Below are positions 26,395-34,672 of a stretch of 64,000 bases of DNA, one piece after another. How positions within the stretch are numbered: position 1 is the first letter of the stretch; each line of letters starts with the position of its first letter. A program made the position numbers and the translations under genes. The notes under the pieces are model-generated. The model worked only from the letters and a program-made list of their open reading frames with translations. It made no database searches and was not told the DNA's origin. This DNA is from Burkholderia sp. Ac-20365 (GTDB taxonomy: Bacteria > Pseudomonadota > Gammaproteobacteria > Burkholderiales > Burkholderiaceae). The stretch covers positions 124,001 through 188,000 of the forward strand of contig NZ_JAAGPI010000015.1 of assembly GCF_017104715.1 (NCBI RefSeq), given 5' to 3'.

Positions 26395-27657
26395 TCAACT
26401 ATGAGTCGACTCACTCACAGCGCCCGCCCGCGGCGCCTTGGCCCGTGTGCGCACCACGTTATTGCCGATCGCACCTGCGGCCATCAGCAGCGCCGTGGCA
26501 AGGAATACGGAGCGCATGCCGACATGACCTCCGACGAAGCCACCCAGCAGCGGCCCGATCACCTGCCCCGCGTATTGTGACGACGTGGAATAGCCGAGCA
26601 TGACGCCCGCCATGCGCGGCGGAACCGAATGGCGAATCACACTCGCGATGCACGGCAACAGGCCGCCGAGCGCAAGTCCCATCAGGAAGCGAAGCACGAT
26701 CAGCTGCCAGCCCTGTGTAACGAATGCCTGAGGCACGAGCAGCACGGCGCACGCGGCGAGGCTCGCGATAATGACTTTCCAATGCCCGATACCGTCGGCC
26801 AGCTTGCCGAGCCGCGATGCGGACAGAATGCTGCCGAGCGCCGCGCCGGACATCACGACACCCGATATGAAGGCGACGCTGTGCGCAGGCACGAGTTGCG
26901 CGACATAAACGGTAATGATCGGTTCGATCGACATGTTGGCCAGCATCAGCAGCATGCCGGTGACCAGCATCGCGAACACGGGCCGCACGTCGGCAATCGC
27001 GCTCCAGCCGTCGTGCGCGGAAGAGCGGGCAGCGGCCGGCGGATCGCGCTTGATGAAAAAGACCGTGGCGAGGAAGGTCAGGAAGATCACGGCCGCCGCG
27101 GCATGAAACGTCGCGCGGATGCCGATCAGCGAAGGCAGTGTGCCGCCGATCAGCGGCCCCGCCACGTTGCCCGCCATGATGCCGGAGGAGAGCACGCCGA
27201 GCGCCCAGCCGCAACGTGCTTTCGGCGTTTGGGTGGCGACGAGGACCATCGAACCGGACGCGTAGCCGCCGAGCAGACCCGTGAGCAGCCTCAGGCCCAC
27301 GAGTCCCCAGACGTTGTGCGCCGATCCCATCAGCGACATGACGATTGCCATGCCGAGGCTCGCGCGCACGAGCATGAGCTTGCGGCCGTAACGGTCGGCC
27401 AGCTTGCCCCAGAGCGGTGCCGTCAGTGCCGCCGTGAAGAACGTCGCGCCGAACGCGATGCCGGACCACTGGACGATCGCGGCGGGATCGCTGACACCGA
27501 GCTGCTCGACGTAGAGCGGCAAGATGGGCAGCAGCAAGGTCATCGCCACGATGGTCGTGAAGGAGCCGCAGACGCAGACGAACAGGTTGCGGCGCCAGTG
27601 CGCAAACGATTCCGTGTCAGGAGGTGTGGGATCGGTCTTTTTGACGGCTTGGTCCAT
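26395..27657 (-). CDS. MFS drug-efflux transporter, MdtG/TetA-like
   Basis: A 420-residue, twelve-segment exporter. GKLADRYGRKLMLVRASLGMA after helix 2 and GVLSSGIMAGNVAGPLIGG in helix 5 (the antiporter motif C, GxxxGPxxGG) mark it as a proton-driven exporter of the DHA1 family. GGAAAG precedes the ATG at 27657. It is a single gene; nothing nearby defines the substrate. Confidence 0.9.
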   Translation of the reverse strand: MDQAVKKTDPTPPDTESFAHWRRNLFVCVCGSFTTIVAMTLLLPILPLYVEQLGVSDPAAIVQWSGIAFGATFFTAALTAPLWGKLADRYGRKLMLVRASLGMAIVMSLMGSAHNVWGLVGLRLLTGLLGGYASGSMVLVATQTPKARCGWALGVLSSGIMAGNVAGPLIGGTLPSLIGIRATFHAAAAVIFLTFLATVFFIKRDPPAAARSSAHDGWSAIADVRPVFAMLVTGMLLMLANMSIEPIITVYVAQLVPAHSVAFISGVVMSGAALGSILSASRLGKLADGIGHWKVIIASLAACAVLLVPQAFVTQGWQLIVLRFLMGLALGGLLPCIASVIRHSVPPRMAGVMLGYSTSSQYAGQVIGPLLGGFVGGHVGMRSVFLATALLMAAGAIGNNVVRTRAKAPRAGAVSESTHS

Positions 27658-27953
27658 GGTTCTTTCCATGCGCGGGGCGTAGCAGATGCGAGTGCATACG
27701 ATCCTACGTCGAACCCGGTGCGCGTGGCAGTGGTCATGTCATACCGGTATCGGTAGTACCACGCTGCCGGCCGGCATGGATTGGATCAAGCTGGAACCTT
27801 CAATTCTATTCGCTTCAAACCGTACGGCAAGCCTTCCGTTGTTTTGAACCCAACACTTGTGTTCGTCGCCCGGCAGAGTTGCGTTGGATGTGCAACGATA
27901 GCCATGCAACTCGCACCTGTCTGAAGACTCTGGATAACCCAACGGGGGGGTAC

Positions 27954-28253
27954 ATGAGAGAAAACGCCGAGACGCTATTCGTCGCTTCCGAGGACATTGC
28001 AACAGCATTGAACCTGCTGGAGAGCATCGAGGTTGAGGTCGGGTTCGATAGCGACGATCCGGAAAGTATCGAGCAGGCCATTCTCGCCGTCGAGGAGGCG
28101 ATCAATACCCGCCTGAGTGCCCATCGCGGCGATGCACGTATCGAATCAGCCATTCTTCGCGTCAAACTGGACTTCCGGTGCGCGATCCTCGAGCAGGCGT
28201 CGTCCAATGAAGACGATGACGAGTTCGTCAGTAGCATCAACACGTTGCACTGA
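27954..28253 (+). CDS. Small acidic hypothetical protein
   Basis: A 99-residue, acidic, mainly helical protein (MRENAETLFVASEDIATALNL at the start, then EDDDEF near the end). A run of six G lies just before the ATG; the frame is open from 27879. No family is recognised. Spacing from both neighbours and lack of a competing frame make it plausible as a gene. The 296 bases upstream, to the MFS gene at 27657, hold nothing I can name. Confidence 0.55.
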   Translation: MRENAETLFVASEDIATALNLLESIEVEVGFDSDDPESIEQAILAVEEAINTRLSAHRGDARIESAILRVKLDFRCAILEQASSNEDDDEFVSSINTLH

Positions 28254-28268
28254 TATTTCCAGGCCTGT

Positions 28269-28299
28269 TTCACCCGATCGCCAGTTGGGATCGGGTGAA
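28269..28299 (+). terminator. Hairpin between convergent genes
   Basis: Perfect 11-base arms TTCACCCGATC and GATCGGGTGAA enclose a 9-base loop, 15 bases after the small acidic gene. No T-run follows on either strand, so it is terminator-like rather than a classical rho-independent terminator. It also lies beyond the end of the ligK operon (28374). Confidence 0.5.
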
Positions 28300-28373
28300 T
28301 CATGCTTGCCGTTGCGGCAATACTCGTCGCGGGGCGGTGCGCGGCATAGGCCGCGCGCATTTCAACCGCTATC

Positions 28374-29060
28374 TCAGTCGATATAACGCAAGCCGAGCTT
28401 CGCCAGCGGCTCGCGCATGCCATACATGTCGAGGCCCAGAACGCCCGAAGCAAGCCGTTCGCGCTTTTGCGTTTCGTTCGATTCGCGGGCGCTGGCAATG
28501 TCGAGCGTCGCGTGCGCCTTCGCGGAAGGCACGACCACCACACCATCCTGATCCGCGACGATCACATCGCCGGGAGTGACGAGCGCGCCCGCGCAAATGA
28601 CGGGGATGTTGACCGAGCCGAGTGTCGCCTTGACCGTGCCCTTGGCGGAGACCGCCTTGCTCCAGACCGGGAAGGCCATCTCCGCGAGCACGCTCACGTC
28701 GCGTACCCCGGCATCGATAATCAGCGCGCTGGCACCGCGCGCCTTGAAGCTGGTCGCGAGCAGATCGCCGAAATAACCATCCGTGCATTCGGCCGTGACG
28801 GCTGCCACGACGATATCGCCAGGCTGGATCTGTTCCGCGGCGACATGCAGCATCCAGTTGTCGCCCGGGTGCAGGAGGACCGTGACGGCCGTTCCGCATG
28901 CGTGTGCACCAGCGTAGATGGGACGCATATAAGGTTGCAGCAGTCCCGTGCGGTGCATCGCTTCATGAACGGTTGCGCTGCCGAGCGCGCCGAGTGCCTG
29001 TACGACGTGGCTATCCGCACGCGCGATGTTGCGATAAACGACTCCGAGTTCATACATCAT
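28374..29060 (-). CDS. ligK: 4-carboxy-4-hydroxy-2-oxoadipate aldolase
   Basis: A 228-residue class II-type (RraA-fold) aldolase that splits 4-carboxy-4-hydroxy-2-oxoadipate into pyruvate and oxaloacetate, the last step of the protocatechuate 4,5-cleavage and gallate routes. The fold landmarks are GSATVHEAMHRTG, PGDIVVAAVTAECTDGYFGDLL and IIDAGVRDV (the RraA/HMG-CHA aldolase metal and substrate site). The ATG at 29060 has GGGAAGG upstream and lies two bases after the ligJ stop. It ends the operon. The same family also decarboxylates oxaloacetate. Confidence 0.92.
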   Translation of the reverse strand: MMYELGVVYRNIARADSHVVQALGALGSATVHEAMHRTGLLQPYMRPIYAGAHACGTAVTVLLHPGDNWMLHVAAEQIQPGDIVVAAVTAECTDGYFGDLLATSFKARGASALIIDAGVRDVSVLAEMAFPVWSKAVSAKGTVKATLGSVNIPVICAGALVTPGDVIVADQDGVVVVPSAKAHATLDIASARESNETQKRERLASGVLGLDMYGMREPLAKLGLRYID

Positions 29061-29062
29061 GT

Positions 29063-30088
29063 TCACCTTCCCTGTGCCTGAAGCGCAGCATGCAGGCGCG
29101 GGTAGACGCGGCGCGCATTGCCTTCGTAGATCTTGTCGCGATGTTCCGGCTCGATATCGGCGGCTTCGACATAGCGTTTCGTGTCGTCGAAATAATGGCC
29201 TGTTTGTGGGTCCAGGCCGCGCACTGCACCAATCATCTCGCTTGCGAACAGGATGTTGTCGACGGGTATCACGCGTGTCAGCAGATCGATGCCGGGCTGG
29301 TGATAGACACAGGTGTCGAAAAAGATGTTGTCTAGCAGATGTTCCTGCAACGGCGGCTTCTTCATTTCCTGCGCGAGACCGCGGAAGCGTCCCCAGTGAT
29401 ACGGCACGGCGCCGCCGCCATGAGGAATGACGAAACGCAGGGACGGAAAGTCGCGGAAAAGATCGGACGTCAGGCACTGCATGAAAGCCGTCGTATCGGC
29501 ATTCAGGTAATGCGCGCCGGTTGTGTGAAAGCACGCATTGCAACTCGTGCTGACGTGGATCATCGCAGGAATGTCGTATTCGACCATCTTCTCGTAGACC
29601 GGATACCACGCGCGATCCGAAAGCGGCGGGCTCGTCCAGTGACCGCCCGACGGATCGGGGTTCAGATTGATGGCCACGTTGCCGTATTGCTCGACGCATT
29701 TCACGAGTTCAGGAATGCATGTCGCGATATCGACACCCGGACTCTGCGGCAACATCGCAGCGGGAATGAAATGTTGCGGAAAGAGCTGACTCACGCGGTA
29801 ACACAACTCGTTGCAGATCGCCGCCCATGTGCTCGACACCTCGAAGTCGCCGATGTGATGCGCCATGAAACTCGCGCGCGGACTGAAGACGGTGAGATCG
29901 AGGCCGCGCTCGCGCATCAGGCGCAACTGGTTGGTTTCGATCGACTCGCGCAGTTCGTCGTCGCTGATGCGCAGTTCCGATACCTTCGGCATTTCCACCG
30001 GATTGCCAATCGCGGCAATCTGACGGTTGCGCCAGGTTTCGAGCGTTTTAGGGGCGGTCGTATAGTGACCGTGTATGTCGATGATCAA
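29063..30088 (-). CDS. ligJ: 4-oxalomesaconate hydratase
   Basis: A 341-residue amidohydrolase-superfamily enzyme that hydrates 4-oxalomesaconate to 4-carboxy-4-hydroxy-2-oxoadipate. Metal ligands begin with DIHGHY (His6, His8), and FVIPHGGGAVPYHWGRFRG and FASEMIGAVRG are nearly identical to what I recall of Sphingobium LigJ. The start is a TTG, well placed after AGGAG with a 7-base spacer. It is followed directly by ligK, its pathway partner, and preceded by a porin gene. Confidence 0.94.
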   Translation of the reverse strand: MIIDIHGHYTTAPKTLETWRNRQIAAIGNPVEMPKVSELRISDDELRESIETNQLRLMRERGLDLTVFSPRASFMAHHIGDFEVSSTWAAICNELCYRVSQLFPQHFIPAAMLPQSPGVDIATCIPELVKCVEQYGNVAINLNPDPSGGHWTSPPLSDRAWYPVYEKMVEYDIPAMIHVSTSCNACFHTTGAHYLNADTTAFMQCLTSDLFRDFPSLRFVIPHGGGAVPYHWGRFRGLAQEMKKPPLQEHLLDNIFFDTCVYHQPGIDLLTRVIPVDNILFASEMIGAVRGLDPQTGHYFDDTKRYVEAADIEPEHRDKIYEGNARRVYPRLHAALQAQGR

Positions 30089-30132
30089 GTGCGTGCTCCT
30101 GCGTGAAGTGCTGCGGCGTGCTTGCGCCAGTT

Positions 30133-31179
30133 CTAGAACAGATGGTCGATACCGACTGTGACCGCTGTCTGGCTCGACGCGCCAGCCGGGTTCAGCGTGC
30201 TGACAACGGCATGCCGGTACGACGTGTAATCGGCTTCTGCATAAACGGTGGTGCGCTTGGACAGCAGATAACCGAGCGACAGCACGGACATGCCGCGTCG
30301 CCCCGATTTATCCGTCGACACCTGGGTCTGGTAATACGCGCCGCGAAACACGAGGTACGGCGTCATCGTCCAGGCAATGCCGCCGAAGCCGTTATTGGTG
30401 ACCATATGCGGCGCGCCCTGGTTCTGCTGATCTTCGGACATGAAACCGCCCGAAAAGCGCACCGGGCCGAGTTGATAGCTGGCGCCGACCATGTAATAGC
30501 TGTCGCCGACATAGGTCTTGCCGTTCAGCAGATTGCGATGGCCATACAGGCCACCGATGCCGATTGGCCCGCTCGTATAGTTGATGCCGACGGCGCGTGC
30601 GGCGCCGCTGCTGAAGTCGCCCGCGACACCGCCGAAGGAATTGTCGACCTCGACGAGCACGGGGCCGAAGGTGTTCTTGTACTTGACGTCGTTATTGTTG
30701 CGTGTGCCGTCGGAGGCAACCGTCAATGGAATGATCGGTGTGAAGTGAAAGCCGTACGGATCGTAGAAGCTGATGATGTCGTGCGCGATCGTGTATTGCC
30801 GGCCGAGATCGAGCGAACCGTATTGCTTGTGCCCGATACCGACGAACGATTGCCGGTTGAATATCAGGCCCGTCGTATTGTCGAACTGGCCGTTACCCAG
30901 ATTGAAGCCGCTTTCGAGCAGAAAGTGCGCATTCCAGCCGCCGCCGAGATCTTCCCGTGCACGGAAATCGAGCTTGTTGGAACTGTAATAGCCGTTTGAA
31001 TTCATTGTCGTTACCGATCCACCACCCGCCGCTGCATTGGTCTGATGCCGTATGCCGCCATCCACGGTGCCAAAGAGCTGCACGCTCGACTGCGCATGCG
31101 CGGGCATGGCGGCGAGAAAGCCGAGTGCCGTCGATACGCCAAGTCCCAGACCAATGCGGTTCGTCCACTTTCCTTTCAC
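30133..31179 (-). CDS. Outer-membrane porin, Burkholderia OpcP/OmpC type
   Basis: A 348-residue beta-barrel porin. A signal peptide ends at AMPAHA (about residue 29), and mature QSSVQLFGTVDGGIRHQTNA is the usual start of this porin class. The C-terminal residue is Phe (GIDHLF), as needed for barrel assembly. It begins with GTG after AGGAGACAGTT. Placed between a DctA-type carrier and ligJ, it is likely the outer-membrane entry for the pathway's acidic substrate. The 132 bases upstream are AT-rich and may hold an internal promoter. Confidence 0.92.
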   Translation of the reverse strand: MKGKWTNRIGLGLGVSTALGFLAAMPAHAQSSVQLFGTVDGGIRHQTNAAAGGGSVTTMNSNGYYSSNKLDFRAREDLGGGWNAHFLLESGFNLGNGQFDNTTGLIFNRQSFVGIGHKQYGSLDLGRQYTIAHDIISFYDPYGFHFTPIIPLTVASDGTRNNNDVKYKNTFGPVLVEVDNSFGGVAGDFSSGAARAVGINYTSGPIGIGGLYGHRNLLNGKTYVGDSYYMVGASYQLGPVRFSGGFMSEDQQNQGAPHMVTNNGFGGIAWTMTPYLVFRGAYYQTQVSTDKSGRRGMSVLSLGYLLSKRTTVYAEADYTSYRHAVVSTLNPAGASSQTAVTVGIDHLF

Positions 31180-31311
31180 AACTGTCTCCTGTTTTATGAT
31201 GTTTTGTCGTGCTGCTACATCTATTTAATTCGTATGTCTAATTATTATGTGTGGTGCTCAACTTAAATACTTTGCTTTGGGACGGAATGAAATTGTTTCC
31301 GTCCCGCGACA

Positions 31312-32667
31312 TCAATTTCCGGCTGAACTGCCTCCCGACTGCTTCAGCGCGCCAATTGGCGTTTCTATTGGCTTGAATCCCGTTTTGAGCTCGTTACGCA
31401 GCGCCGTGCGATTCAGCGCCTTCTCCCAGTTCGCGACCACGATCGTCGCGACACTATTGCCGACGATGTTCGTGAACACGAAGGCACTCGACAGCGCTTT
31501 GTGAATGCCGAGAATCAGTGCGATCGATTCGACGGGAATCGTGTTCGATGCAGCCAGCGTCGCAGCGAGTACGGCAATCGCAGCGCCGGAGACGCCCGCT
31601 GCGCCCTTCGAAGTCAACAGCAATACTGCGAGCAGAACCAGCTGGTCGTGCCACGTCATTGGCGTGTTAGTGGCCTGCGCGAGAAACACGGCGGCAGCGG
31701 CGAAATAGAGGCATGTGCCGTCATGATTGAACGTGTACGCAGTTGGCAAGACGAGGCCCACGACCGACTTTTCGCAACCGAGCCGTTCAAGTTTGTCGAT
31801 CAGTTGCGGGAACACCGTCTCCGACGAACTCGTGCCGATCACGAGCAGCAGTTCAGCGCCGATGTAGCGCATCAGTCGCAACAGGCTGAAGCCGTTCACC
31901 TTCGCAATCGGCCAGAGAATCAGCACGATGAAAAGGGCACACGTCAGATAGAACTCGAGAATCAGCTTGCCGAGCGAGATCAGCGTGCCGAAGCCGAACT
32001 TGCTCACCGTGAACGCGATCGCACCGAACGCCGCGAGCGGGGCGATCTTCATCGTCAGGCCGATGATCCAGAAGAGCGCGCTCGATACCGAATCGATCAG
32101 ATCCATTGCCGGACGCGCACGCTCGCCGATTGCCGCGAGACCGAACGCAAACAGCACGGAAAAGAACAACACCTGCAACACATCGCCGCCCGCAAACGCA
32201 CTGATTGCCGTATGCGGAATCACGTTCAGCAGGAACTCGCTCGTGGTGACGACATGATGGGCTTTTGCGACATACGCATCGACCGCCGACGAATGCACGG
32301 TGCTCATGTCCACGTTCATGCCGACGCCGGGCTTCAGCACGTTGATCACAACGAGTCCGATCACGAGTGCCAGCGACGTCACTACTTCGAAGTAGAACAG
32401 CGCCTTGATGGCGACGCGGCCCACTTTCTTGAAGTCGTTCACACCGGCAATGCCGCTGCACACGGTGCAGAAGATGATGGGCCCGATCAGCATCTGGATC
32501 ACGCGGATAAACGCGTCGCCCACCGGCTGCAGGTTGATGCCGAGCTTCGGGAACCCGTAGCCGACAGCGACGCCGAGCGCCATGCCGGCGAGCACCTGGA
32601 AAGACAGATCGCGATAGAACGGCTGGCGTCCCCGGGGTTTGGATGCGGCCTTGCCGGGCAAGCTCAT
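31312..32667 (-). CDS. DctA-type dicarboxylate:cation symporter
   Basis: A 451-residue carrier of the DAACS family. Landmarks are FIRVIQMLIGPIIFCTVCSGIAG, GTSSSETVFPQL (the serine-rich re-entrant loop), PTAYTFNHDGTCLYF and LLTSKGAAGVSG, all characteristic of DctA. AAGGAGACATC precedes the ATG. DctA usually imports C4-dicarboxylates; in an operon with LigJ/LigK its substrate may be a larger dicarboxylate from aromatic breakdown. I leave the symbol blank because it may be a specialised paralogue. Confidence 0.92.
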   Translation of the reverse strand: MSLPGKAASKPRGRQPFYRDLSFQVLAGMALGVAVGYGFPKLGINLQPVGDAFIRVIQMLIGPIIFCTVCSGIAGVNDFKKVGRVAIKALFYFEVVTSLALVIGLVVINVLKPGVGMNVDMSTVHSSAVDAYVAKAHHVVTTSEFLLNVIPHTAISAFAGGDVLQVLFFSVLFAFGLAAIGERARPAMDLIDSVSSALFWIIGLTMKIAPLAAFGAIAFTVSKFGFGTLISLGKLILEFYLTCALFIVLILWPIAKVNGFSLLRLMRYIGAELLLVIGTSSSETVFPQLIDKLERLGCEKSVVGLVLPTAYTFNHDGTCLYFAAAAVFLAQATNTPMTWHDQLVLLAVLLLTSKGAAGVSGAAIAVLAATLAASNTIPVESIALILGIHKALSSAFVFTNIVGNSVATIVVANWEKALNRTALRNELKTGFKPIETPIGALKQSGGSSAGN

Positions 32668-32733
32668 GATGTCTCCTTCTGGACAGCGGCGAATTCGTCT
32701 TCGCTTGGAATGGTTAATGCCGTGTCTGCCGCA

Positions 32734-33642
32734 TTAGCGGGCGGCGTCGCCGAGCACGTCGATGCAGTCGGCAAAAATCTCGTCGACACTCAGCTTGCGC
32801 GGCAACAGTTGCTGGCGCTCGCAGAACGAGAGCGTTTCTTCGAGCGGACCGCGCAACGCATCGATACCGAACAGCAACGGATCGGGCTTGCCCGTGTCCT
32901 TTGCGTTCGCTGCGGACTGCTTCCCACGCCCCAACAGATCGTAGACGGCGCGCACGGCGTCGGGATGCTCGTCGACCAGCGACTTCTTCACGACGACCAC
33001 ATGATTGATCGGAACGTAGTGATGCACGTCGTACCATTCGCGATCCGCCGCCGCAGCGTTGTCGATCAGCGGCAGCAGGCCCGGTTCGTCCGGCAGGTCG
33101 TTGCCGAGAATCGCCGCGTCGAGTTCTCCTGCGCGCAGCATCGGCAATAGCTGCTGGCCCGGCGCTGCGCGACGCACGAAGGACGGCTCTTCGTATTCCT
33201 CCAGATGCGCGCCTTCGAACGTGACCCAGTCGATCCTGTCGATGGGTACGTCATACGTTTGCGCGAGGATCGCCCGCACCCACATGCCCGTGGTCTGCGA
33301 ATAGGCGCGCACGCCAATGCGCTTGCCTTCGAGATCGCCGACCTTCAACGCTCCACGTTGCGCATTATAAATAATGCACTTTTGCTGGAAGCGCCCGGCG
33401 ACGACTGCGGGCAGCAGCACGACCGGCTTGCCGTACGCTTTCGCCTGCAGATACGTGACGATCGCCAGTTCGCTGACGTCGAATGCCTGAGTGCGCGCCA
33501 TCGGCGCGAAGGCGCGATGGATCGGCTCGATGTCCTCGAACACCAGTTCGACGGCGGGGTCGGTCAATTCGCCCGATTTCAGCGCGCGTGTGTGCGGATA
33601 GGTTTTCAGCGCGGTTTTCAGGCGCAGCGGTTGGGTAGCCAT
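32734..33642 (-). CDS. 4,5-dihydroxyphthalate decarboxylase-like protein
   Basis: A 302-residue protein from ATG 33642 (GTG at 33651 possible but too near its ribosome site). The sequence LKTALKTYPHTRALKSGE, FDVSELAIVTYLQAKAYGKP, LPAVVAGRFQQKCIIYN and GKRIGVRAYSQTTGMWVR is typical of the 4,5-dihydroxyphthalate decarboxylase family, which uses a binding-protein-like fold. The phthalate enzyme yields protocatechuate. Without phthalate dioxygenase nearby, the real substrate here may be another hydroxylated dicarboxylate. No signal peptide is seen, so it is not a transport protein. Confidence 0.82.
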   Translation of the reverse strand: MATQPLRLKTALKTYPHTRALKSGELTDPAVELVFEDIEPIHRAFAPMARTQAFDVSELAIVTYLQAKAYGKPVVLLPAVVAGRFQQKCIIYNAQRGALKVGDLEGKRIGVRAYSQTTGMWVRAILAQTYDVPIDRIDWVTFEGAHLEEYEEPSFVRRAAPGQQLLPMLRAGELDAAILGNDLPDEPGLLPLIDNAAAADREWYDVHHYVPINHVVVVKKSLVDEHPDAVRAVYDLLGRGKQSAANAKDTGKPDPLLFGIDALRGPLEETLSFCERQQLLPRKLSVDEIFADCIDVLGDAAR

Positions 33643-33678
33643 GTTGCTCACGTCTCCAGTTTTTCTGTTGCCCGGTGC

Positions 33679-34530
33679 TCACGAGGCCAGCACGGGATAG
33701 AGCGCGCGCGCCGTATCGCCGAAGATCGCGTTGCGTGCGTCGGCGGGCAGCGTCGCGAGACTTTCGCGCGCATCGGCGAGCAGTTGCGGCAGCGAGCCTT
33801 CGGCGGCCGGGAAGTTGGAGCCCCATGCAATGCGATCCGCGCCGAATGCGTCGAGCACGCGCGGGAAGAACGCCGCAGGCGTCGATGCGCCGCGCGATGC
33901 TTCGGCAATGGTGCGATTGGTCAGCTTCAGATACACGCCGCGATGCGCAGCGAGGCTGAAGAGCGGCGCGGCCGCTTCGTAGGGCGGGCCGCCAGCAAGC
34001 TCCGGGCGCGCCAGGTGATCGAGCAGCACGCGGATGTCCGGAAAGCGCGCGAGCATGTTCAGCAGCGCGGGAATGCCTTGCGCTGTCATCTGCAGACAGA
34101 TCGACACATCATGCTTCTGCGCGTATTCCCAGACGGGGAACGAACGCTCGTCGTCCAGCCAGCCCGCCTGGCCCGGCATCGTGCTGCCCGTCGTGAAGAG
34201 GCGCAGGCCGCTCAGGCCCGCGTCCAGCCAGCGCTGCATCTGCGAGACGGCGTCGGCGGCCAGTACGTCGATCGAGAACACGCCGGCGAAGCGGTCCGGA
34301 TGATTGCGCACCGCCTCGACCACATAACTATTGTCGTTGCCATATACCGTCGATGCCTGCACGACGACGGCGCGGCCAATGCCTGCGTCATCCATGGCAG
34401 CGAGTAGCCCTTCAAAGCTGACAGGCCGCTTCGCCGACCATTCCGATTGATGACCGCCGACAGGCGCGAGCGGATAACGCTGTTTATCCGGGGAAATTGC
34501 GTGGGTGTGTGTGTCGACAACGACAGACAT
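33679..34530 (-). CDS. Amidohydrolase family 2 protein, LigI/sulfomuconolactone-hydrolase-like
   Basis: A 283-residue TIM-barrel hydrolase starting MSVVVDTHTHA, with the HxH pair at 8-10 and AGGAG seven bases before the ATG. Later metal-site regions are LLDHLARPE and RIAWGSNFP (final Asp position occupied by Asn here). The family includes 2-pyrone-4,6-dicarboxylate lactonase (LigI), which makes oxalomesaconate, the LigJ substrate. Since LigJ and LigK are in the same operon, a LigI-like lactonase role is plausible but unproven. It is the first gene of the operon. Confidence 0.8.
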   Translation of the reverse strand: MSVVVDTHTHAISPDKQRYPLAPVGGHQSEWSAKRPVSFEGLLAAMDDAGIGRAVVVQASTVYGNDNSYVVEAVRNHPDRFAGVFSIDVLAADAVSQMQRWLDAGLSGLRLFTTGSTMPGQAGWLDDERSFPVWEYAQKHDVSICLQMTAQGIPALLNMLARFPDIRVLLDHLARPELAGGPPYEAAAPLFSLAAHRGVYLKLTNRTIAEASRGASTPAAFFPRVLDAFGADRIAWGSNFPAAEGSLPQLLADARESLATLPADARNAIFGDTARALYPVLAS

Positions 34531-34565
34531 GAACTGACTCCTGGCTGAAAACATCTTGATCGGAT

Positions 34566-34627
34566 TGACATAACTGTAAGCGGAGTCGAAACGCATCCCG
34601 CAATATGAACTGCACCCTCTGACATAA
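34566..34627 (+). promoter_or_regulatory. Repeated TGACATAA in the divergent control region
   Basis: TGACATAA occurs at 34566-34573 and again at 34620-34627, 54 bases apart, between the divergent amidohydrolase and LysR-type genes. The spacing equals about five helical turns. They may be half-sites for the tandem-HTH regulator. Eight-base repeats can arise by chance, so confidence is low. Confidence 0.35.
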
Positions 34628-34672
34628 ATTTTGGTTAAGCTAGGGGTTTTCCACAGCGTATGCCGATCGCTT

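Noticed and set aside
28374..29699. A 441-residue form of the LigK aldolase
   Set aside because: The first 213 codons lie over ligJ in another frame; the ATG at 29060 with its ribosome site gives the family length.
31501..33150. A 549-codon frame opposite the DctA-type carrier and decarboxylase-like gene
   Set aside because: It crosses the boundary of two well-supported genes and lacks any family feature.
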